From an uncultured Alphaproteobacteria bacterium (GTDB lineage: Bacteria > Pseudomonadota > Alphaproteobacteria > Rickettsiales > UBA1997), in contig CAIYMZ010000106.1 of NCBI GenBank assembly GCA_903927415.1, forward strand, positions 1-25,115: a stretch of DNA of 25,115 nucleotides, in the 5' to 3' direction. Shown here one piece after another: positions 15,305 through 22,509 of the stretch. How positions within the stretch are numbered: position 1 is the stretch's first letter; every line of letters begins with the position of its first letter. The notes beneath the pieces are model-generated. The model did not search any database. It was not told the origin of the DNA and worked only from the letters and a program-made list of their open reading frames with translations. The translations under genes were made by a program, and so were the position numbers.

Positions 15305-16309
15305 ATGAAACAGAAAAAAATCCTCCTAATCATCACCGGTTCCATCGCCGCTTACAAAGCCATGGATTTGCTGCGCTTGCTGCAAAAAAAATCTTACGAT
15401 GTCACTTGCGTTCTGACTAAATCAGCATGCGAATTTATCACGCCTCTCTTGGCTTCATCGCTTTCCGGTAAAAAAACTTACACCGATTTATTTTCGACTG
15501 ACGATGAAATTGAAATGGGACACATCAAGCTCTCGCGCAGCTCTGACCTCATCGTCGTCGCACCGGCAACAGCAGATTTTATCGCCAAAATCGCCAATGG
15601 TTTTGCTGATGATTTAGCGTCGAACGTAATTCTCGCGGCGAATAAAAAAATTATTTTAGCGCCGGCGATGAATGAAAAAATGTGGGAGAATAAACAGACG
15701 CAAAAAAATTTGGTGAAGGTCTTGGAATCAGGAATAGCTTGTGTTGAGCCCGAGAAAGATATTCTCGCTTGCGGCGAATTGGGAATCGGAAAAATGGCAG
15801 CGCCGGAAAAAATTTGCGAAAAAATTTGCGATTTTTTTGCACGACAAAATCAACTCAAAGGCAAAAAAATTCTCATTACTGGCGGCGCAACTTTTGAACA
15901 AATCGATCCCGTCCGCTTCATCGGCAATCATTCTTCCGGCAAACAATCGATCGAAATTGCAAAAGTTTTACACGAGATGGGAGCAGATGTGACGCTGATC
16001 GCGGGCAATATTCGCGAAGTGATTCAACTGCCGAAGGAAAAAATTATCCGCGTAAAAACGGCGCAGGAAATGTTCGATGCGGTGAAAAATATTGTCACCT
16101 CTTTCTCGTCATCCTTGGAACGCAGTTCCGAGGATCTCAGGAGTTTAGACTCCGAAGCCAAACTCATGAGATCCTCGGCCTTTCAGGCCAAGGATGACGG
16201 AAGAGGTGTCGATGTTTTCATCGGCTGTGCCGCAGTTTCAGATTTTAAAGTTGCAAAAATTTCGCAGCAAAAAATCAAAAAAACTGCCGCCAAAAATCTC
16301 ACGCTCTAG
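15305..16309 (+). CDS. coaBC: CoaBC (Dfp), truncated by in-frame TAG
   Basis: CoaBC makes 4'-phosphopantetheine precursors for coenzyme A: CoaB joins phosphopantothenate to cysteine and CoaC decarboxylates the product. The CoaC domain is intact, with His73 (GHIKLSR), PAMNEKMW at 120-126 and ACGELGIGKM with Cys156. The CoaB domain starts near 186 with GGATFEQIDPVRFIGNHSSGK and keeps the KIKK motif at 323-326. A TAG at 16307-16309 then stops the frame. The same frame continues for about 98 codons with the expected C-terminus (listed separately). A palindromic element adds about 30 residues at 268-298. Either the gene is damaged, the stop is suppressed, or the base is an error. Confidence 0.9.
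   Translation: MKQKKILLIITGSIAAYKAMDLLRLLQKKSYDVTCVLTKSACEFITPLLASSLSGKKTYTDLFSTDDEIEMGHIKLSRSSDLIVVAPATADFIAKIANGFADDLASNVILAANKKIILAPAMNEKMWENKQTQKNLVKVLESGIACVEPEKDILACGELGIGKMAAPEKICEKICDFFARQNQLKGKKILITGGATFEQIDPVRFIGNHSSGKQSIEIAKVLHEMGADVTLIAGNIREVIQLPKEKIIRVKTAQEMFDAVKNIVTSFSSSLERSSEDLRSLDSEAKLMRSSAFQAKDDGRGVDVFIGCAAVSDFKVAKISQQKIKKTAAKNLTL
16108..16198 (+). repeat. GTCATCC palindromic element inside coaBC
   Basis: The 91-bp element encodes SSLERSSEDLRSL...RSSAFQAKDD in frame, between the helix ending FDAVKNIV and the strand VDVFIGCAAVSDF of the CoaB domain, where orthologues have a short loop. Phase and orientation are identical to the copy in the aminopeptidase P gene. Confidence 0.9.
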
Positions 16310-16603
16310 CTAGAAAAAAATCCTGATATTTTGGAATTTGTTGGAACCTCAAAACAGCGCCCAACCCTCGTGATCGGCTTTGCCGCCGAAAGTCAAAATC
16401 TTGAAAAACACGCTCGCGAAAAATTGAAAAAAAAGAACTGCGACCTGATCATAGCCAACGACATCGAATCCGGCAAAATTTTCGGCAGCGACGAAACAAA
16501 AGCGATTTTTGTCAGCAAAAATAAAACGGAAAATTTAGGAAAAATTTCGAAGGAAAAATTGGCGGAGTTACTTGCAATTAATATCTCCCACCACCGCCCG
16601 TAA
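16310..16603 (+). pseudogene. coaBC: C-terminal remnant of coaBC after the TAG
   Basis: In the same frame as coaBC and directly after its stop, the sequence encodes LEKNPDILEFVGTSKQRPTL and then VIGFAAESQN, NDIESGKIFG and a final helix KISKEKLAELL. These are the standard end of CoaB (KNPDI, GFAAE, NDI and nucleotide-contact segments). The first possible ATG is at 16331 or later, but a separately translated piece would lack KNPDI. A single G-to-T change (GAG to TAG) would explain the break. The 3' end overlaps the convergent unknown gene by 26 bp. Confidence 0.8.
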
Positions 16604-17423
16604 TCCTATCACCCACCAAAAATTCCTCCACCCTCGTCATATCAACCCTTCCCGCAGAAGGACCTTCAACAACATCTCCAGGACGTCTTTCTCGCATCGG
16701 AGTTAAATCAATCAAACATGGTAAAAAACCATCTTCTTTCACCGCATCAACTCCAACCCCAACTCCAAAATTTCTAATTTTTGTTGCAAGATCATTCTCA
16801 TACACATCTCTGCTACGTAGTTCAAAAATAAATTTGTAAGGCTCGTAACGATTTGTAAAAAACCCCCTGCAATCACATCCAAGATCATCCGCCACTTTAC
16901 CTGCAATTTGCTCTCTAATTTTATGCCCAGAATCTGAGTTAAAATTATCTTTATTGTGACCAATAAGATTTTGATAAATTTCTACCAGATCCCTCGCGCT
17001 TAATTCCGCCGCACTCACTCTCGTCATTTCGCTAATCATATTCGAACTGCTCTCCGCAAGTCTATTTCCGGCCAAACTAACGCCTATAATTACCGCAAGA
17101 ATTTGCTCCCTAGTGAGATGACTATTTCCTTCACTTTCATGAACAACAACACGATGAGGCAACATACTTCCACTTAAAATATTTTTGCTTTCAATAGCGG
17201 CACCTCTTGATTCCACCATTGCTTTTGCATGCCAAAAAATTGCCAAGGTGCTATCTGATGGATTTTTGTAGTAGGAATAATTTGCAAGCTCACCCATCGC
17301 ATTAACATCACCGCTTACAGCTCTGCCATTAAGTTCCTCCTCTTGAGCTGGAGTAAGATGCGGCACGTGCTCGCCTTCAGCTGCAACATAACTTTTAGCC
17401 ATTTCCTCATGCACTCTACTCAT
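16578..17423 (-). CDS. unknown protein with one Sel1-like unit and Gly tail
   Basis: I do not recognise this 281-residue protein as a whole. Near residues 30-70 there is one helical pair resembling a Sel1/TPR unit (GDVNAMGELANYSYYKNPSD, then TLAIFWHAKAM). Residues about 104-125 are hydrophobic (QILAVIIGVSLAGN) but short for a membrane span. The C-terminal third has an RFxxx-type strand region (YKFIFELRSRDVYENDL) and ends GDRITGGGGRY. It overlaps the end of the aminopeptidase gene by ATGA and is the second gene of that operon, the same arrangement as the unknown gene after xerD. Its own end overlaps the coaBC remnant. Confidence 0.7.
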   Translation of the reverse strand: MSRVHEEMAKSYVAAEGEHVPHLTPAQEEELNGRAVSGDVNAMGELANYSYYKNPSDSTLAIFWHAKAMVESRGAAIESKNILSGSMLPHRVVVHESEGNSHLTREQILAVIIGVSLAGNRLAESSSNMISEMTRVSAAELSARDLVEIYQNLIGHNKDNFNSDSGHKIREQIAGKVADDLGCDCRGFFTNRYEPYKFIFELRSRDVYENDLATKIRNFGVGVGVDAVKEDGFLPCLIDLTPMRERRPGDVVEGPSAGRVDMTRVEEFLVGDRITGGGGRY

Positions 17424-19441
17424 GTTTTTTTACCTAGTTTTTTAAAAAAATTTCCCCGCTCAGGAAAAGTTTCTAAAATTCTTTCGTGATATTCTTCCAG
17501 CCATTCCTTCTCTGGCCTCGTCAACATTTCAAAATCGATTAATTTTGAATCAATCGGCGCGAGTGTCAGGGTTTTGAAACACAAAAATTTCTCATCAAAT
17601 TTCTCCACCAGCATTAAATTTTCGATGCGGATTCCGTATTTTCCTTCCGCATAAAATCCGGGTTCGTTCGACAAAATCATTCCCGGTAAAAGCGGTTGAT
17701 GCGCGCGTTTGCTGATTCCTTGCGGACCTTCGTGAACTGATAAAAAATGACCAACTCCGTGACCAGTTCCATGGTCATAATCAAGGCCAGCTTGCCAGAG
17801 ATGGGAACGGGCTAGACTGTCTAGCTGTGCGCCGGTTGTGCCGATCGGAAATTTAGCGCTGGCGAGAGCAATGTGACCTTTCAAAACTCGGGTGAAATTT
17901 TCGATCATTTCAGCGCTGGGTTTGCCGATCGCAATCGTGCGCGTGACATCAGTTGTGCCACAAAAATTTTCACCAAAATATTGGCCACCGGAATCGATGA
18001 GGTAGAGCGAGTCGGTAATTTCTGGACCCCGCAACAAGTGCGGGGTGACAAGGTGGGAGTGCATCTCTAAACTTGTCACTTTAGCGCTGGACGGGGTGAC
18101 AAGGTGGGAGTGCATCTCTAAACTTGTCACTTTAGCGCTGGACGGGGTGACAAGGTGGGAGTGCATCTCTAAACTTGTCACCCCGCACTCGTTGCGGGGT
18201 CCATTACCCACAAATTTTTTATTCGTCTCCGCCATAGCCCGATAGTGAATCACCGCGCCATTACTAGCGAAAGCCGAGATCGAAGCAAAGCTCGGATATA
18301 AAAAATCCGGCGATTCTTTTCGGAACTCCAACAACTTTTCTTCCGCTAAAATCTCATCAATTTCGCCAGAATTTTCGAGCCAAAATAAAAATTTCGTCAG
18401 CGCTAATCCATCCGCTTCGTGCGCCTTAATCACGCCATCAATTTCAATTTTATTTTTGACCGATTTTAAAATTTCGATCGGATCTTTTTTGTCGCTGATC
18501 TCAAAATTATTTTTTTGCAACAGCTCGTAAAGCCAGTAATTCGTAGTTCCCGCATCAATCTGAATTTTTTTAATTTTCCGCGCCAACACTCCGATTCGCA
18601 AATCAAAACAATTTGGCTGCATCAGATTTACTTTTTCGAATTCGATTCCAGCACTTCCCACTGGGCATCTTTTTTCCTCAACAAAAAGTTCAACTTCGCC
18701 GTTTTTAAAAAGAATTCCGTAAGCCAAAAGTAGCGGCGTAAATTCGACGTCGCTCGCACGAATATTTAACAACCAGCAAAGATTTTCTGGCTTGGTAATA
18801 ATCATCGCATCCGCCTCAAGCCCTTGCAAAACCTGCTTGCGCTTACTCATCGAATCGAGCCCGCAAAGTTTTTCGCTGAGTGAAAAAACCGCAGAATTTT
18901 TTTGCGCCGGACGATTTTTCCAGATTTTGTCGATTGGGTTTTCTTCGAGGAAAACAACTCTTCTCTCCCAATCCACCTCCTCACCCTCCCCCCTCTCGTC
19001 ATCCTTGGCACGCAGTGCCGAGGATCTCATGCGTTTTGACTCCGAGGCTAAACTCACGAGATCCTCGGTGCTGCGCACCAAGGATGACGAGAGAGTTAAA
19101 CTCGTCAACTTCGCATCCAACGCCAATTTTTTTCCTACTGAAAAATTTTCAGTGAGCCACATCAAAACCGATTTTTCCGCGATGTTAAAAATCTCAAACT
19201 CACCCAAATCCAACTGCTGTTTCGCCTGCAAAATGTAACGACCATCGGTAAAAAAATACGACCTCTCTTGCCCGAAAATCACCGTTGCACTTGAGCCGGT
19301 AAAGCCAGTCAAATACTCGATCCGCTTTTCACTTTCCAGCAAATATTCTGAAAAAAATTCGTCGGAATTTGGGAGGAGAAAAAAGTCAAGTTTTTGATCT
19401 TTTAAAAATTTTTTTAGTTGGGAGAGTGCTTCGCGTTTCAT
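17420..19441 (-). CDS. aminopeptidase P family (M24) metallopeptidase with repeat inserts
   Basis: Xaa-Pro aminopeptidases remove N-terminal residues before proline using two metal ions. Two creatinase-like N-domains (to about residue 370) precede the M24 pita-bread domain. Metal ligands are visible: DSGGQY and TTDVTRT (two Asp), HGTGHGVGHFLSVHEGP (His), and NEPGFYAEGKYGIRIEN (two Glu). The end EKEWLEEYHERILETF is the family's C-terminal unit. At 673 residues it is about 90 longer than the usual 580-600; two in-frame palindromic elements, at about 118-148 and 414-473, account for this. The second lies just before the first metal ligand. The reading frame is fully open, so the enzyme may tolerate the inserts. 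Confidence 0.93.
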   Translation of the reverse strand: MKREALSQLKKFLKDQKLDFFLLPNSDEFFSEYLLESEKRIEYLTGFTGSSATVIFGQERSYFFTDGRYILQAKQQLDLGEFEIFNIAEKSVLMWLTENFSVGKKLALDAKLTSLTLSSSLVRSTEDLVSLASESKRMRSSALRAKDDERGEGEEVDWERRVVFLEENPIDKIWKNRPAQKNSAVFSLSEKLCGLDSMSKRKQVLQGLEADAMIITKPENLCWLLNIRASDVEFTPLLLAYGILFKNGEVELFVEEKRCPVGSAGIEFEKVNLMQPNCFDLRIGVLARKIKKIQIDAGTTNYWLYELLQKNNFEISDKKDPIEILKSVKNKIEIDGVIKAHEADGLALTKFLFWLENSGEIDEILAEEKLLEFRKESPDFLYPSFASISAFASNGAVIHYRAMAETNKKFVGNGPRNECGVTSLEMHSHLVTPSSAKVTSLEMHSHLVTPSSAKVTSLEMHSHLVTPHLLRGPEITDSLYLIDSGGQYFGENFCGTTDVTRTIAIGKPSAEMIENFTRVLKGHIALASAKFPIGTTGAQLDSLARSHLWQAGLDYDHGTGHGVGHFLSVHEGPQGISKRAHQPLLPGMILSNEPGFYAEGKYGIRIENLMLVEKFDEKFLCFKTLTLAPIDSKLIDFEMLTRPEKEWLEEYHERILETFPERGNFFKKLGKKT
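18024..18202 (-). repeat. GGACCCCGC palindromic element with 51-bp tandem array, inside the aminopeptidase gene
   Basis: Inverted ends GGACCCCGCAACAAGTGCGG and its near-complement CCGCACTCGTTGCGGGGTCC enclose about three copies of a 51-bp unit (two full and one partial). On the coding strand each unit gives VTSLEMHSHLVTPSSAK. Because 51 is a multiple of three, the frame survives. The ends encode GPRNECG and HLLRGP, and HLLRGP recurs in the ubi hydroxylase gene at 25021. Confidence 0.9.
18998..19088 (-). repeat. GTCATCC palindromic element inside the aminopeptidase gene
   Basis: The 91-bp element encodes SSLVRSTEDLVSL...RSSALRAKDD in the first creatinase-like domain. It has the same length, orientation and phase as the one in coaBC, although the two host proteins are unrelated. 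Confidence 0.9.
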
Positions 19442-19457
19442 AATTTTTTTAAATTCT

Positions 19458-19498
19458 CGGTCTAATCACCCTCCCCTTGAGGGAGGGTGATTAGACCG
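19458..19498. repeat. perfect 18-bp inverted repeat upstream of radA
   Basis: CGGTCTAATCACCCTCCC and its exact complement flank a 5-base loop CTTGA. It sits in the 86-bp space between the divergent aminopeptidase and radA starts. The inner part (ACCCTCCC...GGGAGGGT) is shared with the insert inside radA at 20034, so it is probably a mobile repeat, though it could also influence the divergent promoters. Confidence 0.85.
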
Positions 19499-19527
19499 AA
19501 TATTCCCAACCTAAATCCTCACCCAAA

Positions 19528-20982
19528 ATGTCCACTAAAAAATCAGCCTTCTCCTGCCAATCCTGCGGCGCAATTCATTTCAAATGGGCGGGCAAATGCC
19601 CTGATTGCAACGCTTGGAACAGCATGGTCGAAGAATTTCCGGAAGGTGGAGCGTCGCACTTCACACGAATTTCTGACGAGAAAAAATCTACAAAAAATTC
19701 CTCCACAAAAAAAATCGAACTCGTCGCCTTAACCGGCGAAGCGCAAGATTTTCCACGCATTAAAACCAACATCGGTGAATTAGATCGTGTGCTGGGAGGC
19801 GGCTTGGTGCAAGGCTCTGTCGTGCTGATTGGTGGCGATCCGGGAATCGGAAAATCGACTTTGCTTTTGCAAACGGCGGAAAGTTTAGCCAAGAAAAAAA
19901 ATCAAATTATTTACATTTCCGGCGAAGAATCGGTCGATCAAATTCGCCTGCGAGCCAAAAGAATGAATGTTCACGAGGATGCGATTCAACTCGCTGCAAC
20001 GACAAATGTTTCAGAAATTATTGAATCAATCAGACCCCTCCCCGGATCGCTGCGCTCCCCGACCCTCCCTCAAGGGGAGGGTAATAGCCCTGTGATTGTC
20101 ATCATCGACTCGATCCAAACCATGTTCATCGAAGAGCTTTCTTCCGCACCTGGAACCGTCTCACAAGTTCGCGCCGCTGCCGGTGAACTCACAATTTTCG
20201 CCAAGAAAAATAACATCACTTTGCTAATTGTTTCCCACGTCACCAAAGACGGCCAAATCGCTGGCCCCAAGGTTCTCGAGCACATGGTCGACACCGTGCT
20301 TTATTTCGAAGGCGAAAAAGATTTGCACTTCCGCATCTTGCGCGCCGTCAAAAATCGCTTCGGCGCCGCCAATGAAATCGGGGTCTTCGAGATGAATGAA
20401 GTCGGCCTTTCCGAAGTTTCGAATCCCAGCGAATTATTTTTAACTTCTTACGAACACACCACTTCCGGCACCGCCGTTTTCGCCGGAATTGAGGGCACAC
20501 GTCCACTTCTTGCCGAAATCCAAGCGCTAGTTTCGCCGTCATTCATGCCGACGCCAAGACGCGCCGTTGTTGGCTGGGACGTCAATCGTCTTGCAATGAT
20601 CATTGCAGTTTTAAACAGCCGCTTCGGCCTAAATTTATTCGACAAGGAAGTTTATTTGAACGTCGTCGGCGGATTAAAAATCGAGGAAACCGCCGCTGAT
20701 CTCGCCGTCGCCTGCGCCCTAATCTCCGCCGCCCGCGACATCGCCCTTCCCTCTTCCACAATCGCAATCGGCGAAATCGGATTGACGGGCGAAATCAGAA
20801 TGGTCAGCAATTTGGAAGGAAGATTAAAAGAAGCGGCCAAGCTCGGCTTCAAGCACTGCCTGATTCCGCAAGCGAATGAAAAAAATAAAAACTTCGCCGC
20901 GCTGAAGAAAGTTTTGCCGGAATTGGAGTTTAGTTTGGTGAAACATGTGCGCGATTTGGGGAAGTTTTTTCGCAAAAACTAA
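19528..20982 (+). CDS. radA: DNA repair protein RadA
   Basis: RadA is a RecA-like hexameric helicase that helps branch migration in recombination repair. It begins with a four-cysteine zinc finger (Cys10, 13, 24, 27 in CQSCG...CPDC). Walker A is GGDPGIGKSTLL at 102-113, Walker B ends VIVIIDS, and the RadA-specific KNRFG motif is at 275-279. The C-terminal Lon-like domain ends with a CLIPQANEKN segment. The 484 residues include about 17 extra ones (170-187, LPGSLRSPTLPQGEG) from an in-frame repeat right before Walker B. A rho-independent terminator follows 50 bp downstream. Confidence 0.96.
   Translation: MSTKKSAFSCQSCGAIHFKWAGKCPDCNAWNSMVEEFPEGGASHFTRISDEKKSTKNSSTKKIELVALTGEAQDFPRIKTNIGELDRVLGGGLVQGSVVLIGGDPGIGKSTLLLQTAESLAKKKNQIIYISGEESVDQIRLRAKRMNVHEDAIQLAATTNVSEIIESIRPLPGSLRSPTLPQGEGNSPVIVIIDSIQTMFIEELSSAPGTVSQVRAAAGELTIFAKKNNITLLIVSHVTKDGQIAGPKVLEHMVDTVLYFEGEKDLHFRILRAVKNRFGAANEIGVFEMNEVGLSEVSNPSELFLTSYEHTTSGTAVFAGIEGTRPLLAEIQALVSPSFMPTPRRAVVGWDVNRLAMIIAVLNSRFGLNLFDKEVYLNVVGGLKIEETAADLAVACALISAARDIALPSSTIAIGEIGLTGEIRMVSNLEGRLKEAAKLGFKHCLIPQANEKNKNFAALKKVLPELEFSLVKHVRDLGKFFRKN
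20034..20082 (+). repeat. in-frame repeat insert in radA (ACCCTCCC family)
   Basis: Sequence CCCCTCCCCGGATCGCTGCG, then CTCCCCGACCCTCCCTCAAG and GGGAGGGT. The right part is an imperfect hairpin related to the perfect palindrome 540 bp upstream. It encodes LPGSLRSPTLPQGEG between the helix EIIESIRP and the Walker B strand of RadA. Confidence 0.75.
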
Positions 20983-21030
20983 ACAGATCTTTTTTGGCCT
21001 TTCAACAAGCCCTACAACCTCGCCATTCAA

Positions 21031-21067
21031 ACCCCGTCAGAAATTTTTTCTGGCGGGGTATTTTTTT
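21031..21067 (+). terminator. rho-independent terminator after radA
   Basis: ACCCCGTCAGAAA pairs with TTTCTGGCGGGGT (one G-U pair), followed by ATTTTTTT. It is the clearest terminator in the window. Confidence 0.85.
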
Positions 21068-21195
21068 GTTCAAAAATTTTTTACTTGCGAGTTTTTTTTC
21101 GGTGAAAAAAGTGACGAGGGAAAATGAATTTGACGCACGTGCGAATTATTTAAAACACTACTCTTCAGATCAACAATCTCAACATTTCAAGACCA

Positions 21196-22191
21196 ATGCA
21201 AGTCTCCCTCAACAATTACAAAAAACTCCTTTCACAAATCCAAAAAATAATTGGAAAAACTGAACAAAGAATCGTCGCCGACGTGAATCACGAAAAAGTT
21301 TTAATGGCGTGGGAAATTGGAAAAATAATCGAAGAACATTTGCTAAAAAATAATCGCGCCGATTACGGGGTGCAGTTTTTTAATCAGCTCGAAAAAGACA
21401 TTTCGATTGCAAGAATAACTCTCTACCAAATGCGAAACTTCTACAAAACCTACCCTGTTTTACCCGCCAAGGAGAAGGGTTTGAACTGGAGTCACTACCG
21501 GAATTTGTTGGTGGTTAAAAGTGACGAGCGGAGAAAATATTTGGAGGATTTGACGGCGGAAAAAAAACTTGGTGTGCACAGTTTGCAGAAAAAAATCTCC
21601 GCCACAAATGCGCGCCGGAAGAAAAAATCGAAACCGAAAAATCAAAAATTAAAATTTAATCGCGGTGTGCTTTTCACCTACAAACTAGTGAAGTTAGCAG
21701 GTTCAAAAAAAACTTTTGTCGATTGTGGCTTCAATATTTTTACTGAAATCAAAACGAGCTTGAAGGGCGGTGACGAAGTTGTTTCGTCAGTAAAAAGCGG
21801 CGAAAAAATTGCGCTGCGGAAGTCAAAATTAAATTCAGAACAGCTGCACACCTACAAAGCCTATTTGGATCGCGTAGTCGACGGAGACACGATCCACGTG
21901 ACTCTCGACCTCGGCTTCAAAATCCGTCACAAAGAAATTCTCCGCCTCGCAAAAATTAACGCGCCGGAAGCAGAGACGTTTGAAGGAAAAAAAAGTTCCG
22001 ACGCATTGAAAAAAATTTTGGCTGACGTGCCGTTTTTAATCGTGAAGACAAACAAGACTGACATTTACGGACGTTACGTCGCGGATGTTTTTTTGGCAGG
22101 AAAAAATGAAACTGATTCTGAGAAAGTTGCGAGCGAGGGAGTTTATTTGAACCAGATGTTGATTGATTTGGGGGTGGCGGAGGTGTTTTGA
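21196..22191 (+). CDS. DUF1016_N-SNase fusion, putative nuclease
   Basis: The N-terminal part (about 5-135) matches the DUF1016_N/YhcG N-domain pattern: VLMAWEIGKIIEEHL, GVQFFNQLEKDIS, TLYQMRNFYKTYP and LNWSHYRNLLVVKSDERRKY. Residues about 150-215 form a beta-rich linker (GVLFTYKLVKLAG, FVDCGFNIF). The C-terminal 110 residues are an SNase-like thermonuclease domain: RVVDGDTIHVTLDLG, EILRLAKINAPEAETFEGK, KTDIYGRYVADVFL. Compared with staphylococcal nuclease, the calcium-binding Asp21-type DGDT, one Arg, the Glu of APE and the Arg of GRY remain, but the Asp40 position reads Asn. I recall similar fusions in other bacteria, with no known role. It stands alone after the radA terminator and ends 4 bp from a MITE-like repeat. 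Confidence 0.8.
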   Translation: MQVSLNNYKKLLSQIQKIIGKTEQRIVADVNHEKVLMAWEIGKIIEEHLLKNNRADYGVQFFNQLEKDISIARITLYQMRNFYKTYPVLPAKEKGLNWSHYRNLLVVKSDERRKYLEDLTAEKKLGVHSLQKKISATNARRKKKSKPKNQKLKFNRGVLFTYKLVKLAGSKKTFVDCGFNIFTEIKTSLKGGDEVVSSVKSGEKIALRKSKLNSEQLHTYKAYLDRVVDGDTIHVTLDLGFKIRHKEILRLAKINAPEAETFEGKKSSDALKKILADVPFLIVKTNKTDIYGRYVADVFLAGKNETDSEKVASEGVYLNQMLIDLGVAEVF

Positions 22192-22194
22192 GTT

Positions 22195-22395
22195 TATACC
22201 CATTCAAGTTGAAGAGGCCGACTTTCATTTCTAGCTTTCTGGACCCCGCAACAAGTGCGGGGTGACACTGAGTGTGGGGTGACACTGAGTGTGGGGTGAC
22301 ACTGAGTGTGGGGTGACACTGAGTGTGAGTTGTCACCCCGCACTTGTTGCGGGGTCCATTTTTAAAGATCGGTATCTTGAATCAGTTTCGGTATA
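22195..22395 (+). repeat. MITE-like repeat, copy C (complete)
   Basis: This 201-bp element has ends TATACCCATTCAAGTTGAAG and, reversed, TATACCGAAACTGATTCAAG, matching each other at about 21 of 31 positions. Its core (22241-22357) is the GGACCCCGC palindrome with a four-unit 17-bp tandem array in the loop. Copy A at 1-80 has the same right half, and copy B at 7437 has a different core inside the same ends. Confidence 0.85.
22259..22326. repeat. 17-bp tandem array in copy C
   Basis: Four exact units of GGGGTGACACTGAGTGT. The array occupies the loop between the inverted GGACCCCGCAACAAGTGCGG arms. There are no spacers, so it is not a CRISPR. Confidence 0.95.
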
Positions 22396-22509
22396 GATAC
22401 TGATTAACTCGTGGGGCGCTGATTGATTCTGGAACGGCAGAAGTTTTTTGATTTTCACTTGTAAGCAACCTAACCTTCTCACAAACATCCTTCAAAAACT
22501 TTCCAAAAA

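Noticed and set aside
15220..15420. Plus-strand frame from the repeat before coaBC
   Set aside because: It is the repeat's open phase running out of frame into coaBC; not a gene.
18045..18245. Open frame on the plus strand through the aminopeptidase repeats
   Set aside because: It exists only because the 51-bp array is stop-free in several frames; the flanking sequence is the antisense of the enzyme gene.
22259..22326. Tandem repeats resembling a small CRISPR array
   Set aside because: The units are directly adjacent with no spacers, and no cas gene is present; it is a loop array inside a palindromic repeat.
21956..22336. Minus-strand frame of 126 codons starting in the 17-bp array
   Set aside because: It is repeat translation followed by antisense of the SNase domain; no protein-like character.
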